Assembly (NCBI GenBank): GCA_964454015.1 | Contig: CAYVQF010000003.1 | Coordinates: 1 to 64,000 of the forward strand | Direction: 5' to 3' | Length of the DNA: 64,000 nucleotides | From: CAYVQF01 sp964454015 | GTDB lineage: Bacteria; Myxococcota_A; Bradymonadia; UBA4248 | Shown: positions 1 to 8,425 of the stretch, piece by piece | Numbering within the stretch: the stretch's first letter is position 1 | How the letters are laid out: each line of letters starts with the position of its first letter | Notes under the pieces: model-generated | What the model saw: the letters and a program-made list of their open reading frames with translations, nothing else | What the model was told of the DNA's origin: nothing | Database searches by the model: none | Translations under genes and position numbers: made by a program

Positions 1-2
1 CT

Positions 3-95
3 GGGATGCGCGAGGACATCGAGAACATCATCCTCTGCAACCAGGTCTTCTACGACATCAACTCACCGGCTTGGATCGTCAACCAGTTCGATTAG
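3..95 (+). CDS. C-terminal fragment of an unidentified protein
   Basis: The frame is open from the left edge to a TAG at 93-95 and gives the last 30 residues of a protein that starts outside the window. It ends NSPAWIVNQFD. Normal-looking composition and a hairpin just downstream suggest a real gene end. I recognise no family from so short a piece, and it could also be a chance open frame. Confidence 0.5.
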   Translation, partial: GMREDIENIILCNQVFYDINSPAWIVNQFD

Positions 96-102
96 TCCAG
101 GG

Positions 103-128
103 GCGCAGGCGGGCTCACTCGCCTGCGC
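103..128 (+). terminator. GC-rich hairpin after the first gene
   Basis: Perfect 9-bp arms, GCGCAGGCG at 103-111 and CGCCTGCGC at 120-128, enclose an 8-nt loop. It begins 8 bases after the stop of the upstream fragment. No T-run follows, so it could be a Rho-independent terminator of the weak, U-poor type or only an mRNA 3' end stabiliser. Confidence 0.45.
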
Positions 129-332
129 GGTGACCATGGCGGCCTCGGCGCGATAGCGTCGGGGCCGTTTGTGTTTTGGCGTGGCTTTGTGGGCTGGGAA
201 GGGCCGTTCCAGGCGCAACAGAGGATTGTGGGGCCTGCTCTTGGATGAAGGTGGGTAGGGAAGTGACCGGGCGCTGCTCTGAAGGGCGTGGATCCCAAGG
301 AGAGGAGCTGAGGAGGCGTGCGAGGTGCGGGG

Positions 333-361
333 TTGGGAATTTCTGGGGACTCCCTTACACT
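333..361 (+). promoter_or_regulatory. Possible sigma-70-type promoter for the PBP gene
   Basis: TTGGGA (333-338) and TACACT (356-361) are separated by exactly 17 bases and each match the consensus hexamers at four of six positions. Transcription would begin near 368, leaving a leader of about 30 bases before the GTG at 397. The rest of 96-396 shows only the hairpin at 103-128 and no gene I can support. Confidence 0.35.
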
Positions 362-396
362 ACAGCACCAGGAAAAGGGGGGCGCAAGGAGGCCAC

Positions 397-2832
397 GTGA
401 AGAGCAAAGGGAAGGCGACACCGAGGGTTGGGAAGTCTGGGGCCAAGGGCGCGAAGAAGCGGCCGCGGCGCAAGCCGGGTGGCGGGCGCGGGCGCTGGGT
501 GTGGCGGGTGGCGCGGACGCTGCTGCTGCTGGGGCTCATTGGCGCTCTGGTGAGTGCGGGGTTGATGTATGCCGTGTTGTGGCATTATGCGCAGGATTTG
601 CCGGAGATTTTTTCTTTCGCGGACTACAAGCCGAAGCAGGTGACCCGGATTTACGATCGGCACGGGAACGTCTTGGCGGAGCTGTTCGATGAGCGGCGCA
701 GCGTGGTGCCGCTGGAAGAGATCCCCGAGGTGATGCGCTATGCGATCATCGCGGCGGAAGATGCGGCGTTTTACGAGCACAAGGGCTTGGATTACTTCGG
801 GGTGGTGCGGGCGACCTATGTGAACATTCGCCGGGGTTCTTTCAGCCAGGGTTCGAGCACCATCACCCAGCAGGTGGTCAAGAACCTGCTGTTGACACCG
901 GAGAAGGAGATTCGGCGGAAGATTCAGGAGGTGTTGTTGGCGCGCCAGCTCGAGAGTGCCCTGACCAAGGATGAGATTCTGACGATTTACCTGAATCACA
1001 TCTATTTTGGGCATCGGACCCACGGCATCGAGGAGGCCTCGCGTTTTTATTTTGGCAAGCGGGCCCGCGAGTTGAGTCTGAATGAGGCGGCGACGTTGGC
1101 TGGGATCGTGCAGAGCCCTGAGCGTTTGTCACCGGCGAAGCATCCCGAGCGGGCGCGCGAGCGGCGCAACTATGTGCTGCGACAGATGCGCGACAAGGGC
1201 TTCATCACGGAGGCGGCCTATGCGACGACTCTGGAGGCACCCATAGAGGTGCGGCGCGAGGCGCCGTCGAGTCTGGGTCAGGCGCCCCATTTCACGGAGC
1301 ACGTGCGGCGCACTTTGGTGAATCTCTATGGCGAGGCCTATGTGTACACGGCGGGTTTGGACGTTTACACGACGGTGGATTTGAGCCTGCAGAGCGCAGC
1401 CGAGGATGCCCTGCGCGAGGGGCTCCAGGCCTACGACGCTAGGGTGGGGCTCTATCAGCCGCTGAAGGGCGCCAAGGTGCGTCCGGACCACGAGACCAAG
1501 CGGGTGCTCAAGGGGCAGCGTTATCGCGCGGAGGTGGCTAGCGTGGGGGGGGACGCGGTCGAGGTGCGTCTTGGCGAGTGGGTGGTGCCGTTGCGTTTGG
1601 TACCACGGGCCCGGGTCTTGCGCGGGCAGAGCGTGGAGGAGCGTTTTCACGTGGGCGAGATCTGGTGGGTGGAGGTGGCGGACCTGGGGGTGGACGGGAG
1701 CCCGTTGTCTTTTCAGCCCGCCCACAGCGCCGAGGGCGCCTTGGTGGCGATCGATCCAGCGAGTCGTGAGGTGGTGGCCATGGTGGGCGGCTACGATTAC
1801 CAGACCTCGGTCTTCAATAGGGCCGCTCAGGCGCTGCGGCAGACGGGATCGAGCTTCAAGCCCTTTGTCTATGGGGCGGCCTTGGAGGCCAAGATCATCA
1901 GTGCGGCGACGGTCATTGACGACGCTCCCAAGGTTTTCCACATCCCGGGCAAGCGTGAGCCGTGGTCGCCGAAGAATTTCGACAACAAGTTCAAAGGTCC
2001 GATGCGGGTGCGCCAGGCGCTGGCCGAGAGCCGCAACACCATTGCGGTAGATGTGTTGGAGCGGGTGGGGATTGGGGCGGCCATCGATTTTTCGCGACGG
2101 ATCGGGGTGAGCTCCAAGCTGGTCGACAACTTTACGTTGGCCCTTGGTTCTTCGGAGATGACGGCGCTGGAGGCGACCAACGCCTTTGCGACCTTTGCCA
2201 GTGGTGGGATCTTTCAAGAACCGATCTTCGTGTGGCGAATCAGCCGTCGGGATGGGACGATCTTGCACGAGGCGCCGCGCACGGGGCGGCGGGTCATTGG
2301 CGAGGATGTGGCTTTTGTGATGACGTCGATGCTGCGCTCCGTGGTGACCGAGGGGACGGCCAAGCGCACCTTGGGGGACTGGAAGGTGTACTCCGTGGGC
2401 AAGACGGGGACATCGAACGGTCCCAACGATGCGTGGTATGTGGGTTATAGTCCGCGTTTGGCGTGTGGGGTCTACGTCGGTTACGATCAGCCGCGTGATC
2501 TGGGTAGTGGGGAAGGTGGGGGCAAGACGGCGCTGCCGATCTGGTCGGTGTTCATGCGCAAGGCTCATGAAGGTTTGGAGGTGGTGGCGCCGACGCCGCC
2601 GAGTGGGGTGCTGGAGGCGCGCATCGACAGGGCCAGCGGATTGCTGGCTCAGGGGACGGAGGGGGCGATGACGGAGTACTTCCTGGCGGGTACCGTGCCG
2701 GCGCAGAGCGCGCCGTCCCGAGGGGAGCTGAGCGCCGCGGATTGGATGATGCGCGAGATCGGCCAGGGTACATCGGCCCAGCCTGCGCCGGCGTCAGGCG
2801 GCGACGGGGCACCGCTGGACGATGGCTTCTAG
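397..2832 (+). CDS. mrcA: Class A penicillin-binding protein (PBP1A type)
   Basis: This is a bifunctional peptidoglycan glycosyltransferase and DD-transpeptidase of 811 residues, anchored in the inner membrane and acting in the periplasm. I chose the GTG at 397 because AAGGAGG ends four bases upstream; an in-frame start at 325 has no such site. A basic N-terminus leads into one membrane segment (about residues 38-62). The GT51 domain shows the EDAAFYEHKG motif with catalytic Glu121. The transpeptidase domain has S485-S-F-K488, S545-R-N547 and K669-T-G in the right order and spacing. The C-terminus is a short Pro/Ala-rich tail. It converges on the methyltransferase gene with only 16 bases between stops. 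Confidence 0.95.
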   Translation: MKSKGKATPRVGKSGAKGAKKRPRRKPGGGRGRWVWRVARTLLLLGLIGALVSAGLMYAVLWHYAQDLPEIFSFADYKPKQVTRIYDRHGNVLAELFDERRSVVPLEEIPEVMRYAIIAAEDAAFYEHKGLDYFGVVRATYVNIRRGSFSQGSSTITQQVVKNLLLTPEKEIRRKIQEVLLARQLESALTKDEILTIYLNHIYFGHRTHGIEEASRFYFGKRARELSLNEAATLAGIVQSPERLSPAKHPERARERRNYVLRQMRDKGFITEAAYATTLEAPIEVRREAPSSLGQAPHFTEHVRRTLVNLYGEAYVYTAGLDVYTTVDLSLQSAAEDALREGLQAYDARVGLYQPLKGAKVRPDHETKRVLKGQRYRAEVASVGGDAVEVRLGEWVVPLRLVPRARVLRGQSVEERFHVGEIWWVEVADLGVDGSPLSFQPAHSAEGALVAIDPASREVVAMVGGYDYQTSVFNRAAQALRQTGSSFKPFVYGAALEAKIISAATVIDDAPKVFHIPGKREPWSPKNFDNKFKGPMRVRQALAESRNTIAVDVLERVGIGAAIDFSRRIGVSSKLVDNFTLALGSSEMTALEATNAFATFASGGIFQEPIFVWRISRRDGTILHEAPRTGRRVIGEDVAFVMTSMLRSVVTEGTAKRTLGDWKVYSVGKTGTSNGPNDAWYVGYSPRLACGVYVGYDQPRDLGSGEGGGKTALPIWSVFMRKAHEGLEVVAPTPPSGVLEARIDRASGLLAQGTEGAMTEYFLAGTVPAQSAPSRGELSAADWMMREIGQGTSAQPAPASGGDGAPLDDGF

Positions 2833-2848
2833 ACCAGGCGGGTGAGCG

Positions 2849-3676
2849 TCATTGACGCTGCAGCAGCACGCAGGCGACGCGCACGGGTACGGGCAGGGTG
2901 CGGCCGTAGAAGTAGGTGTTCAGGGTCCGCACCACGTGGGTGAGGATGGGTTTTCGCTGCTCAGGCTCGGTGCAGATGGCGAGCCAGCGGGGCAGGAAAG
3001 TGCTCTCGATGAAGGGGGAGAAGAGGAAGTCTTCGACCGATGGGAAGTGGAGGGTGAACTCGCGGATGGTCGACTGGGTGAGGTGGAGGCCGAGTTGAGC
3101 AAAGGCCGGTGCCAGGTCTTCGGGCTCGATGAGGGCCTGGTGAAAGGCGTCGAGGGCGCTCTCGATGTCGCGCATCTCGAGTTTGAGGAGTGATTCCCTG
3201 AGCATGTCCGTGAAGGTGGGGATGCTGTGGCGCAGGGTGATGGCGGCGGCGACGATGCCATTTGGGCGCAACACCCGCAGCAACTCACCGCCTGCCAAGG
3301 GGATGTCGCCTTGGGTGACGAAGCCATAGCCAGCGAGGATGGCATCGAAGACGCCTTGGGCATAGCTCAGTTTGGTGATGGATTGTCCCGAATAGAAGAT
3401 GCTGCGCTGGGCGTTTTTGAGGCGTTGGCGGCAGGCGTCGAGCATCTCGCTCGAGGGATCGACGACCATGAAGCGGGTGCGCTCAGGGAGGGCAGGGAAG
3501 GCGGCCAGGACCAGGTGTCCCGTCCGCGACTCGGGCACCAGCACGGTTGGGGTGGTGCCCATGGGGAGGTCGTGGAGGAAGTGGACGAGGGTGTTGTCGA
3601 CTTCGGCCGACCAGGTGGGGACGACGAGGTTATCGTAGCGGTCGGCGTGACTTTGGGTGACGGGGATAGCGCTCAT
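2849..3676 (-). CDS. Class I SAM-dependent methyltransferase-like protein
   Basis: The protein has 275 residues. The core reads like a Rossmann methyltransferase of the UbiE/ArsM type: a beta strand and turn at VLVPESRTGH (a poor version of the glycine-rich motif I), an acidic strand end at VVDPSSEML that would hold the ribose, a DAILAGYGF segment (motif II) and the LLRVLRPNGIV post-motif typical of the class. The weak motif I leaves activity uncertain, and the substrate cannot be told. The ATG overlaps the ThiL stop as ATGA (3673-3676 region), so it is probably translated from the same message as thiL, at the end of the long minus-strand operon. Confidence 0.75.
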   Translation of the reverse strand: MSAIPVTQSHADRYDNLVVPTWSAEVDNTLVHFLHDLPMGTTPTVLVPESRTGHLVLAAFPALPERTRFMVVDPSSEMLDACRQRLKNAQRSIFYSGQSITKLSYAQGVFDAILAGYGFVTQGDIPLAGGELLRVLRPNGIVAAAITLRHSIPTFTDMLRESLLKLEMRDIESALDAFHQALIEPEDLAPAFAQLGLHLTQSTIREFTLHFPSVEDFLFSPFIESTFLPRWLAICTEPEQRKPILTHVVRTLNTYFYGRTLPVPVRVACVLLQRQ

Positions 3677-4695
3677 CAGGTGTTTTCCGTGAGGTCTCGG
3701 CAGGGGAAATGGGCGAATCCCGAGGAGGTTGGGAGGTATTGGGAGCTGTCGAAGAAGTAGCGCAGCCCTGGTTTGGCAAGGATGCGGCCAATGGGGAGCA
3801 GGTCGCGGCCGTGTTCGGCGCAGATGGCGTCGAGTTCTTCTTGGCCATCAGGAGAGACGGCGGCGAGGATGGCGTACTCTTCACCGCCGGCGAGGGCGAG
3901 GTCGAGATGGCTCAGGCCGAGTTGGGCGGCGCCAGCGCGCACTTCGGCGGCGATGGGGAGTCTTTCGAGGTGGAGCTCAGCGCCGCAGTTGCTGGCTTTG
4001 AGCAGGCGCGGGAGATCGTTGAGGAGGCCGTCGGAGAGATCCATGGCGGCGTGAACGGCTGGGCATTGCGCCAGGGTGGGTCCGAGGGCGGTGTCGGCGA
4101 TGGGGGTGCAGAAGGCTGCGACGGCCTGGGGGGCGAGGTCCCCTCGGCCAGCTTGCAGCAGGGCAAGGCCCAGGGCCGATGCGCCCAGGGGGCGGAAGAC
4201 GACGAGGAGATCGCCCACCTGGGCTCGAGAGCGGCGGAGGACGCGTTTTCCAGCCGAGCTTCCCATGAGGGTGATGGTGAGCACCAGCGCGCTTGGGCTG
4301 CGCACCACGTCCCCGCCGATCAACCAGAGCCACTCGGGTTGGCCGTGGGCTTTGGCGCAATCCACGAGGCCAGCGAGGAGCTGGTCGATTTCAGCGCGGG
4401 TGTAGCCTTCAGTCGGGAGGGCGAGTGAGAGGGTGTAGGGGCCGGGCGAGCAGCCCATGGCGGCGATATCGCTGAGATTGGAAGTCAAGCAGCGGAAGGC
4501 GATGTCGTGGAGGGAGGTGAAGCGTCGATCGAAGTGGACGCCCTCACACATGGTGTCAGTGGTGACCACGTCAAAAGGCAGTCGCAGTTGTACGGCGTCG
4601 TCGCCGATGCCAAAGGTGCAGAGGTCGAGGCGCTCAGGGAAGGCCGCCTGGATGCGGTCGATGATGTCGTTTTCGGCTAGGGTAGGCTCAGGCAT
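3676..4695 (-). CDS. thiL: Thiamine-monophosphate kinase ThiL
   Basis: ThiL phosphorylates thiamine monophosphate to the active cofactor thiamine diphosphate in the cytosol. The 339-residue protein matches the family length. It shows the N-terminal FGIGDDAV and TTDTMCEGVHFDRRF segments that bind Mg-ATP and substrate, SNLSDIAAMG, the GGD at the domain hinge, and MDLSDGLLNDL followed by GGEEYAIL in the C-terminal domain. I chose the ATG at 4695 (MPEPTLAEND) because family members begin here; a longer in-frame start at 4776 adds an atypical basic stretch. It lies 111 bases downstream of cheB and overlaps the methyltransferase gene by ATGA. Thiamine synthesis is unrelated to the chemosensory genes upstream, so co-transcription is only positional. 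Confidence 0.93.
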   Translation of the reverse strand: MPEPTLAENDIIDRIQAAFPERLDLCTFGIGDDAVQLRLPFDVVTTDTMCEGVHFDRRFTSLHDIAFRCLTSNLSDIAAMGCSPGPYTLSLALPTEGYTRAEIDQLLAGLVDCAKAHGQPEWLWLIGGDVVRSPSALVLTITLMGSSAGKRVLRRSRAQVGDLLVVFRPLGASALGLALLQAGRGDLAPQAVAAFCTPIADTALGPTLAQCPAVHAAMDLSDGLLNDLPRLLKASNCGAELHLERLPIAAEVRAGAAQLGLSHLDLALAGGEEYAILAAVSPDGQEELDAICAEHGRDLLPIGRILAKPGLRYFFDSSQYLPTSSGFAHFPCRDLTENT

Positions 4696-4806
4696 GATGC
4701 AGGGCTGCCTCTCGCGCTGGAGGTGCATAGGGTACGCGCGCGCGTGAGCATAGCAACAAGGCAAGCGTGGCGCCATAACGCGGTGAACGGGCGCTGGCTC
4801 GCCGAC

Positions 4807-5952
4807 TCAGGGTGGGCCGAATTCGGTGGCGAGCCAGCGGCACAGGGTGGGGCCGATTTCGGTGATAGGGAGGATACGTTCGGCGGCCTGGAGTCGGGTG
4901 GCGGCCTCCGGCATGCCAAAGACAGAGGATGACTGGCGATCTTGCACCAAAGTTCGGCCGCCGGCGCGGCGAATGGCCAGGAGTCCGTCGGCGCCATCGG
5001 CCCCCATGCCGGTGAGTATGATGCCGATGGCGTGGGCGCCGAGGTGGGTTGCCATGGAGCGCAAGAGGAGGTTGGCCGAGGGACAGAATGGCTCGTCGGG
5101 TGCCGCATCGAGGTCCATGCGCGAGGGTGAGGTCAAGACCAAGTGGCGGTGGCTGGGAGCGACATAGAGGTGTCCGGGCTCGAGGCGCTGTTTGCCTTGG
5201 ACCAGGGTGACCTCGAGGTGGGTGTGCTTCTGAAGGCATTCGCTGAAGGCGACTTCGGTGCCGCTGCGCAAATGCTGGGCGACGAGGATGGGGAGGCGAA
5301 AGGATCTTGGGAGGGTGCCGAGCAGGGTTTCGAAGGCGCGCAAACCGCCGGTAGAGCTCGCCACGCCGATGGCGAAGTAGCCAGGCAGCGGCAGCGCGGG
5401 GTGCGCTGGGGTGGGGCTGGCGTTGCCCTTTTTGCGGAGCGGATCGAGTTGCTTGGTGTTGGCGAGCAAGGCTGCGAGATGCATGATTCTGTCGACGGCG
5501 TGGCGATCCAGCTCGCCGAAACAGTTGAGATGGAGTCGATGCACTTGTAGGGCGCCGGCCTCGATGAGGCCTGCGCCCTGGGGCTGCAGCTCAGGCGTCG
5601 TCACCTCGCTGCTGTCGAGGACCAAGACCCGGCAGCGGTGCATGCGGGTCAGGGTGTCGATGAGGACGGCGAGGGGGCAACCCAGGAGATCGGCAGAGAT
5701 GAGGCACAGGTCTGGGGCGTGCTCGGCACAGGCGATGTCGCGCAAGAGCAGGTTGGCGTCGGTGGTCACTCCCTGGAGGGAGAAGTCGGGCGCCTGGGCA
5801 AAGGCCGTGGTGAGCTGGCGCGCCCAGAGAGAGCCACCCAGCCCCAGGTGAATGCGCTTTGGCGTTGTCGGAGGGAGTGAGTCAGGCATCACACACGGGT
5901 GGCACGGGGGAGAGATAGACCTGCCCATGTTATGGATGGCCGCGAGGATCAC
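4807..5952 (-). CDS. cheB: CheB-type protein-glutamate methylesterase (FrzG-like)
   Basis: The protein demethylates or deamidates chemoreceptor glutamates and sets adaptation together with CheR. The C-terminal esterase domain (about residues 190-381) has the full triad: Ser200 in SSTGG, His227 in AQH and Asp319 in GMGADG. The N-terminal 150 residues resemble a receiver in length and hydrophobic pattern, but where the phosphorylated Asp should follow the third strand the sequence reads DLCLISADLL, with Ser in its place. Activation by CheA phosphorylation is therefore doubtful. The GTG at 5952 overlaps the cheA stop as GTGA. Internal ATGs at 5928 and 5889 are alternative starts, and none has a clear ribosome site. 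Confidence 0.9.
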   Translation of the reverse strand: MILAAIHNMGRSISPPCHPCVMPDSLPPTTPKRIHLGLGGSLWARQLTTAFAQAPDFSLQGVTTDANLLLRDIACAEHAPDLCLISADLLGCPLAVLIDTLTRMHRCRVLVLDSSEVTTPELQPQGAGLIEAGALQVHRLHLNCFGELDRHAVDRIMHLAALLANTKQLDPLRKKGNASPTPAHPALPLPGYFAIGVASSTGGLRAFETLLGTLPRSFRLPILVAQHLRSGTEVAFSECLQKHTHLEVTLVQGKQRLEPGHLYVAPSHRHLVLTSPSRMDLDAAPDEPFCPSANLLLRSMATHLGAHAIGIILTGMGADGADGLLAIRRAGGRTLVQDRQSSSVFGMPEAATRLQAAERILPITEIGPTLCRWLATEFGPP

Positions 5953-8366
5953 GCAAGAAAGCGACGTACCGTTTCCAAGAAGGTGCGCTGGGTGAAGGCG
6001 TTCTTCGTGATGTAAGCGTCGGCGCCGGCAGAGAGACCGCGCCGTTTGTCCTCGTCAGAGTCGCGGCTGGTGACGAGGATGATGGGGACCTCACGGTACT
6101 TGGGCATCGCCCGGAGACGTGCGGTGAGCTCGAAGCCGTCGATTTCGGGCATGTCGACGTCGAGCACCATGAGCTGGAAGGACTCGCGCTCGGCAATGGC
6201 GAGGCCCTCGGCACCACTGTTGGCGGTCGCGACGTCATAGCCGGCGGCGATGAGGATGTTCTTCTCCAAGGTGCGGGTGGTGAGGGAGTCGTCACAGACG
6301 AGGATGCGACGGCTGGGGGGGGCGTCGGTGCTCCATTGGGTGTCCGGGCGGCTGCCGGTGATGTGGTGGAGCGCTGAGGCGATCAACTGGTTGGTGTTGA
6401 GGATGACCAAGACTTCGCCGCTCCAAGTAATGGTCGCCCCAGAGACATTGCGCACCTTGCCCAAGACGGGGGGGAGGTCTTTGACGACGAGCTCGCTTTC
6501 GCCGATGAAGTCGTCGACCAAGAAGGCCATGACGGCATCGGAGCTGCGCAGGACCGCTGCGTGCTGCATGGTCGACTGTTCGCTGTGGAAGTTGTCTTCC
6601 TCCCAGGTGTGTTCGCGCTGGCGCGAGAACTTGGGCTGCAGCTCGAGGATTTCACCCATCGAGACCAGGGCAATGGGCTGCTCTTCGACGAGGACCGTGG
6701 GCTGCCCTTCGACGAAGATGACGTCTTTGCGGGTGAAGCGCAGCAGGCGTTCGAGGCCGTACATGGGCAGGGCGAAATCTTGGCCGAGGATGCGGACGAT
6801 GAGTCCTTGGATGGTGGCGAAGCTCAAGGGCATGGTGACTTCGATGGTGGTGCCCTTGCCAGGTTGGGTGGCGATGTTGATGGTGCCGTGGTGGATGTGG
6901 ACGGCTTGTCTGACCACATCCATCCCGATACCGCGACCGGAGACGACGCCAGGTTGGGCGGCGGTGCTCAGGCCGGGCATAAAGACGAGCTCGATGATCT
7001 CCTTGTGGCTCAGGCTGCGGCTTTGGGCTTCTGTGAGCAGCCCTCTGGCGATGGCTTGGGCGCGGATACTCTGTGGGTCCATGCCGCGGCCATCGTCGCG
7101 GATGGAGATGGCCACGGTGGCACCGCGGGACTCGATGGCGACGTGGATGTGCCCGACGGGGTCTTTTGCGGCGCGCTGTCGCTCACTGGCTCCTTCGATG
7201 CCGTGGTCGACGGCGTTGCGCAGGATGTGCATCAGGGGGTCGCGGAGGATGTCCAAGACCACCTGATCGGCTTCGGTTTGCAGGCCGACGGTGGAGAAGT
7301 TGATTTCCTTTTGGCAGTGTCTGGCGGCGTCGCGCACGCAGCGGCGGAGGTGGTCCTCGAGGGTGGCGAAGGGGCGCATCCGCAAGCGTTTGATGTCCTC
7401 GGGGAGCTGCTCGGTGAGGAGGTTTTCGGCGTTGGCGTCGGCGGCGGCCTGCCGTTGGAAAGCGCGGAAGCGCTCTTGAAAAGCGTCGAAGTATTGGGTG
7501 AAGGTGGTGGCGCGTTCGCTGAGCGCGGCATGACCATTCTTAGGGATTGCCGTGTGGAGTTGGCGCAAGGCTGCGGCAGCCAAGTCCAGTTGGTTGCCGA
7601 GGATCTGGCTTTCGAGCAGGCGAGCCTGAGATTTCTTCTGGACGGAGATGATCTCGCTGATTTGGTTGGTGAGCGCGTCGAGCTTGGCGATGGCCACCCG
7701 CACGGTCTGGGTGGGTCCACTGGTGTTGGTGGCTTCCAAGGCGGCGTTGCCCTCGGGGGGCACTCTCTCGGTGGCCATGGGGGCGGGCGTCTCGTCAGCG
7801 GGTGGTGCAGAAGGCGGCGTCGCCGTGGGCGGGAGCAGGGGGGGCGTCGACCAGGCCGAGTCCGGCGCGAAGGGCTCGGGTGGTGCTTCAGGCTCGGGGG
7901 CGTGGGGCGTGGGGGGCGGCGCGAGGTCTTGCTTGGCTGGCGGGGTGGCTGGCGCGGGGGCTGCGTCGCTTTCTTGCAGGAGTTGCTCTGGGTAGGCGGC
8001 GAGGTCGAGGAGTTTTTTCTCCAGCTCGGGATCGGCTTCGCCCCCTGGCGCCGCGATCTTGGTGATGGCGTCCACGACGCTATAGAAGAGGTCAAAGACC
8101 CGGGGCGGCGGTGGCATGCGCTGGGTGCGGAGTGGGCCGATGGCCTCCTCGAAGGCGTGGGTCAGGCTTTGTATAGGCTTGACGCCTGCCGCGCCGGCGG
8201 CGCCTTTGAGGTTATGGGCGTGGCGCGCGAGGGCGGCGTAGTGTGGCTCGCGGAGGTCGGCGCTGGCGGCCGTTTCAAGCTCGAGGAGGGCTTTCTCCAG
8301 GGCTTGCACGGTTTCGCGGACTTCTTCGTTGAAGGTGTCTAGCAGGAGTTTTTGAAAATCATCCAT
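5949..8366 (-). CDS. cheA: Hybrid CheA-CheY histidine kinase (FrzE-like)
   Basis: This is the kinase of the Frz-like pathway, 805 residues, cytoplasmic. Order of domains: HPt with the phospho-accepting His51 in HAHNLKGAAG; a Pro/Ala-rich linker (about 110-200); a helical dimerisation segment; a CheA-type ATPase with the N box RNAVDHGIE, the G1 box DDGRGMDP and the G2 box SGRGIGMD; a CheW-like regulatory domain; and a C-terminal receiver with Asp736 in LDVDMPEIDG. Fusion of receiver to kinase is what FrzE of Myxococcus has, and here as there it may act as output or as phosphate sink. It sits between the receptor and cheB genes and overlaps the latter by GTGA. Confidence 0.95.
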   Translation of the reverse strand: MDDFQKLLLDTFNEEVRETVQALEKALLELETAASADLREPHYAALARHAHNLKGAAGAAGVKPIQSLTHAFEEAIGPLRTQRMPPPPRVFDLFYSVVDAITKIAAPGGEADPELEKKLLDLAAYPEQLLQESDAAPAPATPPAKQDLAPPPTPHAPEPEAPPEPFAPDSAWSTPPLLPPTATPPSAPPADETPAPMATERVPPEGNAALEATNTSGPTQTVRVAIAKLDALTNQISEIISVQKKSQARLLESQILGNQLDLAAAALRQLHTAIPKNGHAALSERATTFTQYFDAFQERFRAFQRQAAADANAENLLTEQLPEDIKRLRMRPFATLEDHLRRCVRDAARHCQKEINFSTVGLQTEADQVVLDILRDPLMHILRNAVDHGIEGASERQRAAKDPVGHIHVAIESRGATVAISIRDDGRGMDPQSIRAQAIARGLLTEAQSRSLSHKEIIELVFMPGLSTAAQPGVVSGRGIGMDVVRQAVHIHHGTINIATQPGKGTTIEVTMPLSFATIQGLIVRILGQDFALPMYGLERLLRFTRKDVIFVEGQPTVLVEEQPIALVSMGEILELQPKFSRQREHTWEEDNFHSEQSTMQHAAVLRSSDAVMAFLVDDFIGESELVVKDLPPVLGKVRNVSGATITWSGEVLVILNTNQLIASALHHITGSRPDTQWSTDAPPSRRILVCDDSLTTRTLEKNILIAAGYDVATANSGAEGLAIAERESFQLMVLDVDMPEIDGFELTARLRAMPKYREVPIILVTSRDSDEDKRRGLSAGADAYITKNAFTQRTFLETVRRFLA

Positions 8367-8425
8367 AACGTGCCAACGCTCGCGAGAAGGCTGCGGTCAG
8401 TGTGCAAGGCATGCGGAAGGCGAGA

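Noticed and set aside
1545..1552. Runs of 8 G at 1545, 6315, 14886, 19503 and near 31119 as slippage sites
   Set aside because: Runs of eight are common by chance in DNA of this composition, and the reading frames across them are intact.
6561..8342. 593-codon open frame on plus strand antisense to cheA
   Set aside because: It lies wholly inside the well-supported CheA gene, has Gly/Asp/Val-rich composition from reverse reading of GC-rich codons and matches no family.
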